42,560 nt of DNA from Bacteroides sp. UBA1773 (GTDB lineage: Bacteria; Bacteroidota; Bacteroidia; Bacteroidales; Bacteroidaceae), in contig DCGR01000032.1 in assembly GCA_002315285.1 (NCBI GenBank), positions 1 to 42,560 on the forward strand. The letters run 5' to 3'. The notes below the pieces were generated by a model that did no database searches, was not told the DNA's origin, and saw nothing but the letters and a program-made list of their open reading frames with translations. Shown piece after piece: positions 1-9,254 of the stretch (positions are counted from its first letter, which is position 1; each line of letters starts with the position of its first letter). The translations under genes were made by a program, and so were the position numbers.

Positions 1-248
1 CGATGCTCAACGTGTATGTGCGCACGCAGGTGAAGTGCATCCGTGGACGCATCGACATCGTGGTGCAGATGCCCAACACCATCTATGTGATGGAACTGAA
101 GCTGCATGGCACTCCCCTCTCCGCCCTGAAGCAGATAGAGAGCGGCGACTACGGTGTGCGCTACTCCACCGACGGCCGCAGGGTGGTGAAGGTGGGCATC
201 CGCTTCGACATGAAGAAGCTGGGCATCAAGGACTGGAAGGTGAAATGA
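1..248 (+). CDS. PD-(D/E)XK nuclease-domain protein, C-terminal fragment (cut by window edge)
   Basis: Only the last ~81 residues are visible; the reading frame is open to the left edge, so the ATG at position 3 is probably internal. The fragment has the core of a PD-(D/E)XK nuclease fold: an Asp in GRIDIVV followed by the ExK pair in MELKL. This layout is typical of the C-terminal domain of the AAA-ATPase/DUF1703 proteins that are abundant in Bacteroidales. In that family the N-terminal part is an ATPase-like domain, which would lie outside the window. The biological role of the family is not established. The gene ends 15 bases before the HD-domain gene, so the two may be co-transcribed. Confidence 0.7.
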   Translation, partial: MLNVYVRTQVKCIRGRIDIVVQMPNTIYVMELKLHGTPLSALKQIESGDYGVRYSTDGRRVVKVGIRFDMKKLGIKDWKVK

Positions 249-263
249 TAGGGATTCAATGAT

Positions 264-872
264 ATGGACAACAAGGAAGAATTTTTGAACCTGCTCCGCT
301 CTACAGGGCGTGAGGGCATGGAGGGTGTAATCGAAGAGTTGGAAAAACTGGGGTTCTACGAGGCTCCAGCAAGTACAAGGTTCCACCTGAACGTGAAGGG
401 TGGACTGCTTGTCCATTCGCTCAATGTGTGTCGCGTGGCGTTGGAGCTGAGGGAGGTGATGATACGGATGGACGACAGCCTGCGGGAATCGTTGCCCAAG
501 GATAGTGTGATCATTGCTGCCTTGCTGCACGATGTGTGCAAGGCCGACATCTACAAGCCTGTCACGAAACGGCAGAAAAACAATTTCGGCGTGTGGGTGG
601 ACGTGCCAGGCTATGAGGTGGATTACAGCGGTTTCCCGCTGGGACATGGCGAGAAGTCGGTGATTGTGCTGCTGCAGTGCGGACTGCTGATGAGCGACGA
701 CGAGATCATGGCCATCCGATGGCATATGAATGCCTGGGACCTGCCTTTCCAGTCGGCCGACATCAAGGGCAATTTCAACATGGCGAAGGACATCTGTCCG
801 CTACTCTCACTGGTGCAGGCTGCCGACGGCCTTTCGTCGAACCTGATGGAAGTCAAGCAGACAACAGAATAA
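264..872 (+). CDS. HD-domain metal-dependent phosphohydrolase
   Basis: A 202-residue cytosolic protein with the metal-binding layout of the HD superfamily: His51 in GGLLVHSLNV, the His89-Asp90 pair in ALLHDVCKAD, and later histidines in GHGEKS and IRWHMN. HD proteins of this size hydrolyse phosphomonoesters, phosphodiesters or nucleotides using bound divalent metals; the substrate cannot be told from sequence. No signal peptide or membrane segment is visible. It lies between the nuclease-domain gene and the exported phosphoesterase with short gaps on both sides, consistent with a small operon. Confidence 0.8.
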   Translation: MDNKEEFLNLLRSTGREGMEGVIEELEKLGFYEAPASTRFHLNVKGGLLVHSLNVCRVALELREVMIRMDDSLRESLPKDSVIIAALLHDVCKADIYKPVTKRQKNNFGVWVDVPGYEVDYSGFPLGHGEKSVIVLLQCGLLMSDDEIMAIRWHMNAWDLPFQSADIKGNFNMAKDICPLLSLVQAADGLSSNLMEVKQTTE

Positions 873-898
873 GCAATGACAAAGAACGACTGACAACC

Positions 899-1876
899 AT
901 GATGACAAAGAGAACAAAATGTGTGCTGGCGGTGCTGTGGTGTGTAGGTGTCTGTGGGGCATGGGGACAGCAGGTGGCATCGTCGTGGAATGTGGATGAC
1001 ACGAACATCACCATCTTCACACCGGCCATCACCGACACGGTGCGCCTGTTTGTGATTTCGGACACCCACCTGTTTTTGGCCGATGAGCGCGAGGAACCTT
1101 ACAAGGAGTACAGCAACCGCATGTCGAAGGCTTACAACACCACGAAACACTTCAAGACGGGTGAGGCTACCGACCCGATGCGGCAGTTGCAGGCAAGCAT
1201 GGAGAAGGCCCGGCAGTTCAGGGCCGATGCCATCGTCCACATGGGCGACCTGCTCAGTTTCCCTTCCGAATGTGGTGTGGAGTGGAGTAGGGGAGTGCTC
1301 GATGCCTCAGGCATTGCGTGGTACTACATTTCGGGCAATCACGACTGGCATTACGAGGGCATGGAGGGTTCGGAGGAGAGTCTGCGTGGCGAGTGGACCG
1401 TGAAACGTCTGTCGGCACTCTATCGAGGCCATTCGCCCTTGGCGTATGCCGTGGACGTGAAGGGAGTGAAGCTGCTTCTCATCGACGATTCCATCAATGG
1501 GATGTTGCCTTGGCAGGTGGATTTCTTCAACCGTGAGGTGGCCGACGGGAAGCCTTCGATGCTGTTCATGCACGTGCCTTTGGCAGCTGCCGGACGTACC
1601 TCAAGGGGTTACACCATTGGCAGCCATGAGTGGGGTGCGGCTATCGACCATAACTACGCGATACGCCGTCCACAGTGGCCGTCCGACGGGCACCAGCAGG
1701 CCGACTACGACTTTCGCGATGCGGTGGTGCAGGCGGGCAAGGACAATCTGCTGGCTGTGTGCTGCGGACATGTGCATGTGCAGACGTGCAGCTATCTGGC
1801 TACCGTCCCGATGTTCACCGTGCGCGACAATGCTTCGGGAGGCTTCTACTGCGTGACCTTGGTGCCGCAGCGGTAG
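899..1876 (+). CDS. Exported calcineurin-like metallophosphoesterase
   Basis: The frame is open upstream to 677, but that extension lies over the HD gene in another frame. The start chosen is the double ATG at 899/902, which gives a clean signal peptide (basic MTKR, then a hydrophobic stretch ending in AWGQ). The mature protein of ~300 residues has the complete metallophosphoesterase signature in order: DTH, GD (HMGDLLS), GNHD, a single His (MHVPL) and GHVH. It should therefore bind a dinuclear metal centre and cleave phosphomonoesters or diesters in the periplasm or outside the cell. Bacteroidales carry many such enzymes; the substrate is unknown. It follows the HD gene by 26 bases. Confidence 0.85.
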   Translation: MMTKRTKCVLAVLWCVGVCGAWGQQVASSWNVDDTNITIFTPAITDTVRLFVISDTHLFLADEREEPYKEYSNRMSKAYNTTKHFKTGEATDPMRQLQASMEKARQFRADAIVHMGDLLSFPSECGVEWSRGVLDASGIAWYYISGNHDWHYEGMEGSEESLRGEWTVKRLSALYRGHSPLAYAVDVKGVKLLLIDDSINGMLPWQVDFFNREVADGKPSMLFMHVPLAAAGRTSRGYTIGSHEWGAAIDHNYAIRRPQWPSDGHQQADYDFRDAVVQAGKDNLLAVCCGHVHVQTCSYLATVPMFTVRDNASGGFYCVTLVPQR

Positions 1877-1926
1877 GTGTTTCCTGCATACGGTCTGATG
1901 GCAGCGACGGGAGACTGGAACGAGTG

Positions 1927-4524
1927 TTATCGTTGCAGCAGTTTGCCAAACAGCGAGAACACCTGTGCGACAGTGTCTTTGCTGGCTATGGGTATCTTGA
2001 TGTTGGTTTCTCCAGTGGCTGGATTTACATCTACGATGTTGTCGATCAGCTGCTTGGTTGCCTCGGGCGACTTGAGTGTTTCGGCCAGTCCGCTGAGGAA
2101 GGAGAAGCCTTGGTTGATGAGTTGCTGTGGGTCGTGCGCCATATCGCTAGGATGTTGCGTATCAGGTTGGGCATGTGGCGTGTGAGGTTGCGGAGGCAGT
2201 GGGTCTTGTGGGCAGCTGTTGGCTGCGGCAGTCGCTTTGGGTTCAGCTACGTCATCGGCTGTTTCCGGACTGTTTCCGATGGGTTGCCCTTCATCATACG
2301 CGGTGGTTGCCTCGGGCTCGGGTTCTTCATCCACAAGTTCTACGGTGGGTGTTTCGGTGGTTTCTTTCATGACACATGAGATGTCTTCCATGAATTTCTT
2401 GAACTTGTCTTCGCTGATGAAGACAGTGTCATCGCCACCGTCCAGTACGCCTTCGAACATGGATGTCTTGAACTGTAATTTACCAATCATGCCTTCCTCG
2501 ATGGAGGATTTCGAGACGAGGTTGAGAACTTGCACGGGACGTTCCTGCCCCAATCGGTAAATGCGTGCGATACGTTGCTCCAGCACGGCTGGATTCCAAG
2601 GCAGGTCGAGGTTGATGAGTACGCTTGCGGCCTGTAGGTTAAGGCCGGTAGAGCCGGCATCGGTGGAGAGGAACACGCGGCTTTCGGGGAGGGTGGTGAA
2701 ATTTTCCACCAATTCGCCCCTTTGCTTCGAGGGGACATTGCCGCAGAGGTATTCGTAGCGTATGTGTCGTTTTTCGAGTTCCATTGCCACAAGTCGTGTC
2801 ATCCGTTCCCACTCGCTGAATATCACGACTTTCTCGTCGCCGTTTTCGAAGACATTGTCCAGCAGATTCATCACTTCCGCGATTTTCATGTCGTGCCGCG
2901 TCTTCAGGTCTTGTTCGAGAATGAAGGTACTGTCGGCAACCATGCGCATCTGTGCCAGCAGTTTCATCATCTTGCGTCGGTCGGCTTCCGACATGTAGTG
3001 GAACTTCTGGTATTTGTTGATGAGTATTGTCAACTCCCATTTGAAACTGGCGTGATAATCGGCCTGTTGTGTGGTCATTGGCATCAGGATGAATTGGTCG
3101 CTTCTTTTGGGCAGTTGCAGTTGCACTCCTTTCTTTGTCCTGCGTATGAGCCTGTCGCTGATTTGCTCACCTACGGCGTTGAGATTCTGGTAGCCTATGA
3201 CGCTTCCCTTGTCGGGGTCGATCAGGATATGCTTGTTGCGGAACAGGTAGTAGGGACCCAGGCAGAACTGGTCAACCAGTTCCATGTTGGCATACAGCTC
3301 TTCAAGTTTGTTTTCCAGAGGTGTTCCGGAAAGCAGTACGGCATAACTGGAAATGATTTTGCGCGCGGCCTTCGAGATGAGCGTGTCCCAGTTTTTCAGT
3401 CGTTGTATTTCATCCATGATGAGCACATCGGCAACAAGCTGGCCATGCAGACGCACATCGTTGAGCATTGCGTGATACGACACAATCTTGTAGGGGATGC
3501 GCGACCTGTAGAGTTCGGCACGTTTGGGTGGGTTGCCTTCGATGACAACCACCTTTGGCATTGGCATGTTGCCATCGCCATCAACTGTGTCGCCACCGGT
3601 AAACTTTTCTATTTCTTTCTTCCATTGGTATTTCAGTGATGTCGGGCATACGATGAGTACACTTTCAGCCAGTCCCTCACGCAGGAATATCTCGGCAGAG
3701 GCAATGGCTTGGATGGTTTTTCCAAGTCCCATCTCGTCGGCAATGATGGCTTTGCCGGCTTTGACGGCAAAACGGATACCTTCTTTCTGATAGGGGTAGA
3801 GGTGTGCGGTGAGTATTTGGTCGAGGACATTGTCGGTGTATTTTTTGTCCATCATTTTTTCGCGTTGTTGTTTTTCGCGTTGTTCGATGATGAAATCCAA
3901 TGCGTCATCGTAGCAACGGAAGTCGGCACTGATGGCCTTGGCTGCCTGCATGAAGACATCGAACTTGGCGTAGGCCGACTTGCGCATCACCCCATTGTCA
4001 TCGAAATAGTCTTTGGCAAGTTGCATGAGAGCCTCCCGACAGTCTTCGCCGAAACGAATCTTTACCCTTCGTGGTCCTTTATAGTCGATATATACCGATG
4101 AATAGCCTGGTTCTTTCCTGCAGATTCTTTTGTGCTTGTCTTTCACCCATAGTTTCACAGCTTCCAGATGTTTGCATGTGCCCAGTTGTGATGTCTTGAA
4201 ATCGTAACATGAGCAATAGTTCCACGTGCTTTCGGCTCCTCGGTAGGTCACTTTGTAGTCGTTTCGGGTGGTGGCATTGTACACCCGGTATTCACCGGCA
4301 GCAAACTGTTCATCGACCTGGCTGATGGAAAAGGTCTCTTTCTCGGCTTGTTGTTGTCGCAAGGCTATTTGCCATTCCTGTAATGTCATGCCTGCGGGTT
4401 TGTACAGGTTGGTCATCTTGGGTACCACTACCTTGGAACGCTTTCGGGTTGTGGCTTTCTTTTTGTTCTGTTGGGTGGTTTTGCCTTGTGGTTTTTTGGC
4501 TTTTGCGGAGCTTTTGTCGGTCAT
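1927..4524 (-). CDS. SNF2-family DEAD/DEAH helicase with N-terminal SWIM zinc finger
   Basis: An 865-residue Swi2/Snf2-type double-stranded DNA translocase. The very basic N-terminus is followed by a SWIM zinc finger (CSCYDF...GTCKHLE, a CxC...CxH pattern, about residues 104-122). Helicase motifs follow: motif I DEMGLGKT, the DEAH-box position as DEIQ, motif III LSGTPLENK, and motifs V/VI (STDAGSTGLNLQAA and QRIARIYRLGQ). The C-terminal ~130 residues are a low-complexity acidic/proline-rich linker and a short amphipathic tail. SWIM-SNF2 proteins are common chromosomal genes in Bacteroidetes, usually of unknown specific role. It is transcribed away from the M16 gene and converges on the phosphoesterase gene. 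Confidence 0.9.
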   Translation of the reverse strand: MTDKSSAKAKKPQGKTTQQNKKKATTRKRSKVVVPKMTNLYKPAGMTLQEWQIALRQQQAEKETFSISQVDEQFAAGEYRVYNATTRNDYKVTYRGAESTWNYCSCYDFKTSQLGTCKHLEAVKLWVKDKHKRICRKEPGYSSVYIDYKGPRRVKIRFGEDCREALMQLAKDYFDDNGVMRKSAYAKFDVFMQAAKAISADFRCYDDALDFIIEQREKQQREKMMDKKYTDNVLDQILTAHLYPYQKEGIRFAVKAGKAIIADEMGLGKTIQAIASAEIFLREGLAESVLIVCPTSLKYQWKKEIEKFTGGDTVDGDGNMPMPKVVVIEGNPPKRAELYRSRIPYKIVSYHAMLNDVRLHGQLVADVLIMDEIQRLKNWDTLISKAARKIISSYAVLLSGTPLENKLEELYANMELVDQFCLGPYYLFRNKHILIDPDKGSVIGYQNLNAVGEQISDRLIRRTKKGVQLQLPKRSDQFILMPMTTQQADYHASFKWELTILINKYQKFHYMSEADRRKMMKLLAQMRMVADSTFILEQDLKTRHDMKIAEVMNLLDNVFENGDEKVVIFSEWERMTRLVAMELEKRHIRYEYLCGNVPSKQRGELVENFTTLPESRVFLSTDAGSTGLNLQAASVLINLDLPWNPAVLEQRIARIYRLGQERPVQVLNLVSKSSIEEGMIGKLQFKTSMFEGVLDGGDDTVFISEDKFKKFMEDISCVMKETTETPTVELVDEEPEPEATTAYDEGQPIGNSPETADDVAEPKATAAANSCPQDPLPPQPHTPHAQPDTQHPSDMAHDPQQLINQGFSFLSGLAETLKSPEATKQLIDNIVDVNPATGETNIKIPIASKDTVAQVFSLFGKLLQR

Positions 4525-4684
4525 ACGTCTAATAGATGGTTTATTGGGTGAATCTTATATTGGGGGATGAAGGCAATCAGGAAGGTCTTGTCATTCGTTT
4601 CTCTCTGAAATCCGTCATTATTTTGGTTGATGTATGTACACATATTTGCTTGGAATCTGAAATAAATCATTTCTAATTTAGGTG

Positions 4685-4692
4685 CAAAAATA
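4685..4692 (-). promoter_or_regulatory. Candidate -7 box for SNF2 gene
   Basis: The minus strand reads TATTTTTG, a match to the Bacteroidetes -7 consensus TAnnTTTG. It would leave a leader of about 155 bases. No good TTG was found at the usual 19-21 base spacing, so this is tentative. Confidence 0.3.
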
Positions 4693-4816
4693 CATAATTC
4701 CATCGGAATAATGAAGATTTTCCGAGAGTAATCAAGCGTGATTGCCGAAAACTCTTTTGCATTTGGTTTTGGGGTAAAAAAAACAAAGGAATGAAGCGTC
4801 GTGGAGAAAAACATGT

Positions 4817-4824
4817 TATTTTTG
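4817..4824 (+). promoter_or_regulatory. Candidate -7 box for M16 peptidase gene
   Basis: TATTTTTG matches the Bacteroidetes -7 consensus TAnnTTTG and lies 28 bases before the ATG at 4853. No clear -33 TTTG accompanies it. Confidence 0.45.
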
Positions 4825-4852
4825 CGGAGAAATTCTAAATGTTTTTAGTAAT

Positions 4853-7651
4853 ATGAAAAAGTTTTTATTGACCATGGCGGTTGTTGTGTCCGCCACCATG
4901 TTGTCGGCACAGAACGTGTTGCCCAACGACCCTGCAGTGAGGGTTGGGAAACTCGACAATGGGCTGACCTATTTTATCCGCCACAACGATAAGCCCGAGC
5001 AGAAATGTGAATTCTACTTGGTGTCGAAGGCAGGTGCCATCAACCAGGACGAGGGTCAGGACGGTTTGGCCCACTTTCTGGAGCACATGTGTTTCAACGG
5101 ACTGAAGAATCTTCCAGGTAAGCAGATGTTGGAGTATCTGCAGGGCATCGGTGCCGCTTTTGGTACCAACATCAATGCGGGTACTGGCATCGACCAGACC
5201 AGCTACATGCTCAACAACATCCCTGTGATTCGTGAGGGCATCATCGACACTTGTCTGATCGTGATGCACGACTATTCGCACTTCGTGCTCAACCAGCCGG
5301 CTGAGATCGATGCCGAGCGCGGTGTCATTCTGGAGGAGAAGCGTACTCGCAACACGGCGCAGTGGCGCATTGCCGAGCAGTCGCAGCAGTATCTGTATCC
5401 TGGCACGAAGTATGCCGATGCCTACAAGGACCTGATTGGTTCGGAGGAGACACTGAAGAACTTCAAGCCAGAGACGCTGGTCGATTTCTATCACACGTGG
5501 TACCGTCCGGACAAGCAGGCCGTGATTGTGGTGGGCGACATCGATGTGGACCAGGTCGAGGCAAAGCTGAAGGCATTGTTTGCCGACATTCCTGCAGTGG
5601 AGAACCCACGCCAGATGGGCGACATCGTGGTGCCCGACAATGCCGAACCCATCATCGGCATCGTGACCGACCCGGAGCTCAACTTCAACGCTTGTGAGTT
5701 TTACTGGCGTCGGACGGCCATCCCCTTGCAGTTGCGTAACACCGACCAGGCTTACGTGGCTTCCATCATCGACGAGGTGATGGAAAATGTAATGGACGAA
5801 CGTTTCGCCGACATTGCCACACGTCCGGATGCGCCATTCCTGAATGCTGGATTCGGCAGCACGAACCTCATCAAGACCTGCGATGCTGCCGTGGGCAACG
5901 TGTCGTACAAAAACGAGGGCGACAATGCCGCCATCAAGGCTCTTCTCTATGAGGTGGAGAAGGTGAAGCGTTACGGCATCACACAGGCCGAGTACGAGCG
6001 TGCGAAGAGCAAGATGGTTGCCGCCTACGAGAAGAGGATGGAGGGTGCCGAGACCCGCAAGAATGCTGAGTTCATCCAGCCCATCATGAAATATTTCCTG
6101 CTCAACGTGCCTTACATGGAGCCTGCCACCGAGTGCCAGATTGCCAAGACCATACTCGACCAGCTCACACCTGCCATCGTGAACCAGGTGTTGCAGTCGT
6201 ACATCACGGAGAAGAATCTGTCGGTAGTGCTGGTTGGCCCGAGCACCGTAGCCCATCCCACGGAGCAGGACATCAGGAACATGCTGACCGCATCGCGCAG
6301 CATGGAGATAGAGGCTCCGAAGGAAGAGGCAAGCATGGAGCCGCTGCTCAACCCCGATGAGGTGAAGGTCGGCAAGGTGACGGCTGCCAAGCCGTCGGTT
6401 TCCGGTTCTACGGAGTGGACATTGAGCAACGGCGTGAAGGTGGTGGTACTGCCTACCCAGCACAAGAAGGATGAGGTGCTGCTCTCATTGAGCTTGCCCG
6501 GTGGCAAGTCGCTCATCGAGACAACCGACATCTGCTCGTTCGAAAGCAATATCTTCTCTACGGCCCGCGCGTTGTCGGGGTTGGGCAAGTTCTCCAAGCA
6601 GGACTTGGCGAAGATGCTGGCAGGCAAGATGGTACGCCTGTCGATGTTTGTCAACGATGACAACCACGGATTCAGTGGCTCTTCCACGCCCAAGGACATC
6701 GAGACTGCCCTGCAGTTGCTTTACCTGAACTTCACGCAGCCCCGTTTCGATGTGGGTGAGTATGAGGTGGCTGCCAACCAGCTGAAGGCCTATCTGGCCA
6801 ATGCGGCCACGAACCCGCAGTTCGTGTTCTACCAGCACGTGGCGAAGGCTACGGAGCCGGGTGAGCGTGACGTGTTCATCAGCGATGAAGTGCTGGCAAA
6901 AGCAAGACTCGAGACAATGGAGAAGGTGGTGAAGCAGACTCTCTTCAAGGATGCGGCAGGTGCCGTGTTGTATGTGGTAGGCAATGTCGATTTGGCCGCA
7001 CTGCAACCATTGGTAGAGAAGTATGTGGGCTCATTGCCACAGGGTAAGAAGGCAGCTGGGTACATCGACCGTGGTGAGCGTCCACGCATGGGTACATACG
7101 AGGACCGCTTTGACATGGCGATGCAGACTCCCAAGGTGTCGGTGCTCCAGTCGTATGTGAAGGAGATGCCAGCTACCATCGAGAACCGCATGGGATTGAC
7201 GGCTTTGCATTACATTTTGAACATGGTTTATACCGATACACTTCGCGAGGAAGAAGGTGGCACTTACGGTGCAAGCGTGGATATGGACTTTGTTCGTTTG
7301 CCACAGCCAATGGCATCGTTGGTGGTTATGTTTGATACCAACAAGCAGCAGGCTCCCGCACTTGAGAAACTGGCTCGCAAGGGACTGGAGGATATTGCAA
7401 AGGGCAACTTGTCTGACGATTACTTCAACCGTACTCTTGAGTTCTTCAAGACCCAGTTACCACAGCAGCGTATCACCAACAGCTACTGGAGCAGAAGTCT
7501 GGAAAGATACTACCGTTGGGGTGAAGACTATGATAAGGAGTTTGAGGCAGCTATTGCCAAGTTGACAAAAGCTCAGATTATCGCGATAGCCAAGCAGTTC
7601 GTAGAGTCGGGCAACTTGGTTTCGGTAGTGATGGGTCCTGCCGAAAAGTGA
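4853..7651 (+). CDS. Exported M16-family (pitrilysin-like) zinc peptidase
   Basis: A 932-residue M16 peptidase with an N-terminal signal peptide (MKKFLLTMAVVVSATMLSAQ). The inverted zinc motif HxxEH is intact as HFLEH (His74, Glu77, His78), with the third ligand region downstream in RGVILEEKR. The size fits two tandem M16 units: an active N-terminal half and an inactive C-terminal half, as in other long bacterial M16 enzymes. It probably degrades peptides in the periplasm. It has its own candidate promoter and is followed by a convergent hairpin, so it appears monocistronic. Confidence 0.92.
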   Translation: MKKFLLTMAVVVSATMLSAQNVLPNDPAVRVGKLDNGLTYFIRHNDKPEQKCEFYLVSKAGAINQDEGQDGLAHFLEHMCFNGLKNLPGKQMLEYLQGIGAAFGTNINAGTGIDQTSYMLNNIPVIREGIIDTCLIVMHDYSHFVLNQPAEIDAERGVILEEKRTRNTAQWRIAEQSQQYLYPGTKYADAYKDLIGSEETLKNFKPETLVDFYHTWYRPDKQAVIVVGDIDVDQVEAKLKALFADIPAVENPRQMGDIVVPDNAEPIIGIVTDPELNFNACEFYWRRTAIPLQLRNTDQAYVASIIDEVMENVMDERFADIATRPDAPFLNAGFGSTNLIKTCDAAVGNVSYKNEGDNAAIKALLYEVEKVKRYGITQAEYERAKSKMVAAYEKRMEGAETRKNAEFIQPIMKYFLLNVPYMEPATECQIAKTILDQLTPAIVNQVLQSYITEKNLSVVLVGPSTVAHPTEQDIRNMLTASRSMEIEAPKEEASMEPLLNPDEVKVGKVTAAKPSVSGSTEWTLSNGVKVVVLPTQHKKDEVLLSLSLPGGKSLIETTDICSFESNIFSTARALSGLGKFSKQDLAKMLAGKMVRLSMFVNDDNHGFSGSSTPKDIETALQLLYLNFTQPRFDVGEYEVAANQLKAYLANAATNPQFVFYQHVAKATEPGERDVFISDEVLAKARLETMEKVVKQTLFKDAAGAVLYVVGNVDLAALQPLVEKYVGSLPQGKKAAGYIDRGERPRMGTYEDRFDMAMQTPKVSVLQSYVKEMPATIENRMGLTALHYILNMVYTDTLREEEGGTYGASVDMDFVRLPQPMASLVVMFDTNKQQAPALEKLARKGLEDIAKGNLSDDYFNRTLEFFKTQLPQQRITNSYWSRSLERYYRWGEDYDKEFEAAIAKLTKAQIIAIAKQFVESGNLVSVVMGPAEK

Positions 7652-7686
7652 TTGCTTCATGCCTGGGGCATGAATGAACACATAGG

Positions 7687-7730
7687 GCAAGGGCTTCGCG
7701 TGAGGTTTATCCTTTCGGCGAAGCCCTTGC
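7687..7730. terminator. Perfect 13-bp inverted repeat between convergent genes
   Basis: GCAAGGGCTTCGC (7687-7699) and its exact reverse complement (7718-7730) can form a 13-bp stem with an 18-base loop. It sits between the end of the M16 gene and the end of the minus-strand HAD gene, so it probably acts on both. No long T tract follows on either strand, so termination is inferred from position and stem strength. Confidence 0.65.
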
Positions 7731-7773
7731 TGCGTATGGAAGTGTTTCTTCACATTGTCTCGGTGAAATTGCG

Positions 7774-8595
7774 TTACGAATTTTGTGTAAACCGTCGCAG
7801 GGCCTGGCTGAGGCCGTCGTCATCGACATCGGCGGTGACATGGTCGGCATGTCGTTTCACTTCGTCGGAGGCGTTGCCCATGGCCACTCCTATGGCGGCA
7901 TATTCCATCATGGGCACATCGTTGTTGCCATCGCCAACGGCCATGGTTTCACTGGTTTCGAAACCGAAGTGTCCGGCCATTACCTGGATGCCCAACGCCT
8001 TGTTGGTGCCGTTGGCTACGATATCGACGAAAGGGACTGTCCAGCGTTCGGTGTGGCAGTGGGGCATCATGGCCATGAACTGTTCTTCTTCCTCGCCTGG
8101 CAGACAGTAGGCGGTGAGCTGCATGATGCCCAGCTTTGCGGCCACTTGGTCGGGACTTGCCTCGTGGGTGAGGTCGGGGAAGTCGGAGTAGGGACCGATG
8201 TCAGCCAAGGTGAGCCCCCCGGTTCCAAACGAGTTTTTCACGGCAGGGTGGTGTGGCAAGTGGATGTAGATGTGCCGGGCTGCAATGCCAACCAGGGGCA
8301 GGTGGTGGGTCTGCACGAAGCTTATGGCGTGGGCCACATCGGTGGGGTGCATGGTGGCGCAGCTGATGTCGGTGCCGTCGGCATCGACGCAGTTGGCACC
8401 GGTGAGGCACACCATGCCATCGGCTTCAATGCCGTGTATGTTGGCCATGAACTGTTTGGCGCGGCTGGTACACAGAAACACCTTGATGCCTGCCCGCCGT
8501 GCGTCGTGGATGGCTTCGATGGCACTCTGTGGAATGGTATGTCGGCGGATGGAAATGATGGTTCCGTCGATGTCGAGAAAAATGGCTTTTATCAT
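7774..8595 (-). CDS. Cof-type HAD-superfamily hydrolase (subclass IIB)
   Basis: A 273-residue phosphatase. Motif I is DIDGTI at the N-terminus (FLDIDGTIIS), motif II is the CTSRA region, and motifs III/IV are the conserved Lys and VGDGNNDVPMM. A C2B-type cap lies between, as in Cof proteins that dephosphorylate sugar phosphates or FMN-like substrates. The frame stays open upstream to 9225, but that extension overlaps the DUF4294 gene. The start chosen is the ATG complementary to 8593-8595, which places the motif I Asp at the normal distance. It lies 23 bases downstream of the DUF4294 gene on the same strand. Confidence 0.88.
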   Translation of the reverse strand: MIKAIFLDIDGTIISIRRHTIPQSAIEAIHDARRAGIKVFLCTSRAKQFMANIHGIEADGMVCLTGANCVDADGTDISCATMHPTDVAHAISFVQTHHLPLVGIAARHIYIHLPHHPAVKNSFGTGGLTLADIGPYSDFPDLTHEASPDQVAAKLGIMQLTAYCLPGEEEEQFMAMMPHCHTERWTVPFVDIVANGTNKALGIQVMAGHFGFETSETMAVGDGNNDVPMMEYAAIGVAMGNASDEVKRHADHVTADVDDDGLSQALRRFTQNS

Positions 8596-8618
8596 GTACG
8601 TTTCGTTTTTGTGTCCGA

Positions 8619-9215
8619 TTACAGGATGCCCATCTCTACCAGCAGCACGATGCGCTCGATGAGTGCGTCCTCGCCCAAGGGGTCGTATTGTTTCTTCAGG
8701 CTTGCCCCGAAGGTGGCGGCAAAGGCCTGGTAGATGGAGGCACGGAAGGAACCGAGGAAGGCTTTCACAAGTTCGAAGGTGGTGGAGTTGGTTTCCCGAT
8801 ACACCAACTTGATGAGCATCTTGCCTTGCGAGAGCGTGAGTTTCTTCATCACTGGGGTGTATTGCTGTTTCAGGCTTTTCTCCACTTTCTTCAGGTGGGA
8901 CTGCCGTTCGGCAGGGGGGAGCGTCTGGGCATATTCGTAGGTTTCGATGATGATGTTGCGTATCTCCTTGGCAAGTGGCAGCGTTTTCTTCACGTTGGTC
9001 ACCATGCGCGAGTACTGTTTCTGCTGCTTGCGGCTCTTGAACGTGAGCGGCTTGAACACATACACCTCCGGCATTTGTAGCGAGGGGATGGTGTCGCCGT
9101 TGTATATACATGCCGGCACTCTGATGCCACTGATGGTGGTATTGACCTCCTGTGCGCCCATTGTCAGGGCGAATAGGCAGCACAAGATGCAGAATATGAG
9201 CAATTTCTTTGTCAT
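8619..9215 (-). CDS. DUF4294 exported protein
   Basis: A 198-residue protein of the Bacteroidetes-specific DUF4294 family, with a signal peptide (hydrophobic ILCCLFALTMGAQ). Recognisable family features are the GDTIPSLQMPEVYVF segment, a KYxRM..NVKKTLPLAKEI helix, LTLSQGKMLIKLVYRET, and a C-terminal YDPLGED. The function of the family is unknown. The gene precedes the HAD hydrolase and faces the HhH/barrel gene across a 39-base divergent region. Confidence 0.8.
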   Translation of the reverse strand: MTKKLLIFCILCCLFALTMGAQEVNTTISGIRVPACIYNGDTIPSLQMPEVYVFKPLTFKSRKQQKQYSRMVTNVKKTLPLAKEIRNIIIETYEYAQTLPPAERQSHLKKVEKSLKQQYTPVMKKLTLSQGKMLIKLVYRETNSTTFELVKAFLGSFRASIYQAFAATFGASLKKQYDPLGEDALIERIVLLVEMGIL

Positions 9216-9222
9216 TGCGCTG

Positions 9223-9250
9223 CAAAAATAGGAAGAAAATACTATTTTTG
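9223..9250. promoter_or_regulatory. Divergent promoter pair forming an 8-bp inverted repeat
   Basis: CAAAAATA at 9223-9230 is the exact reverse complement of TATTTTTG at 9243-9250, with a 12-base spacer. Each arm, read outward, is a TAnnTTTG -7 box pointing at its gene. The plus box ends 4 bases before the ATG at 9255 and the minus box ends 7 bases before the ATG at 9215, so transcripts would have almost no leader. Confidence 0.5.
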
Positions 9251-9254
9251 TGGC

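Larger units (their letters stand above)
4525..4852. other. Divergent intergenic region (328 bp) between SNF2 and M16 genes
   Basis: AT-rich non-coding spacer between two divergent genes. It holds a candidate -7 box for each direction (listed separately). No convincing RNA gene, repeat or small coding region was seen. Confidence 0.6.

Noticed and set aside
2722..3639. Open frame of 305 codons on the plus strand within the SNF2 gene
   Set aside because: It is antisense to conserved helicase motifs and carries no recognisable domain.
4865..6463. Long open frame (532 codons) on the minus strand opposite the M16 peptidase gene
   Set aside because: It lies wholly inside a well-supported gene, has no family resemblance, and is rich in His/Leu/Val as expected for an antisense shadow of GC-rich coding DNA.
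7774..9225. A single 483-residue protein spanning the HAD and DUF4294 region on the minus strand
   Set aside because: The upstream half is another frame of the DUF4294 gene; motif I of the HAD domain follows directly after the internal ATG at 8595.
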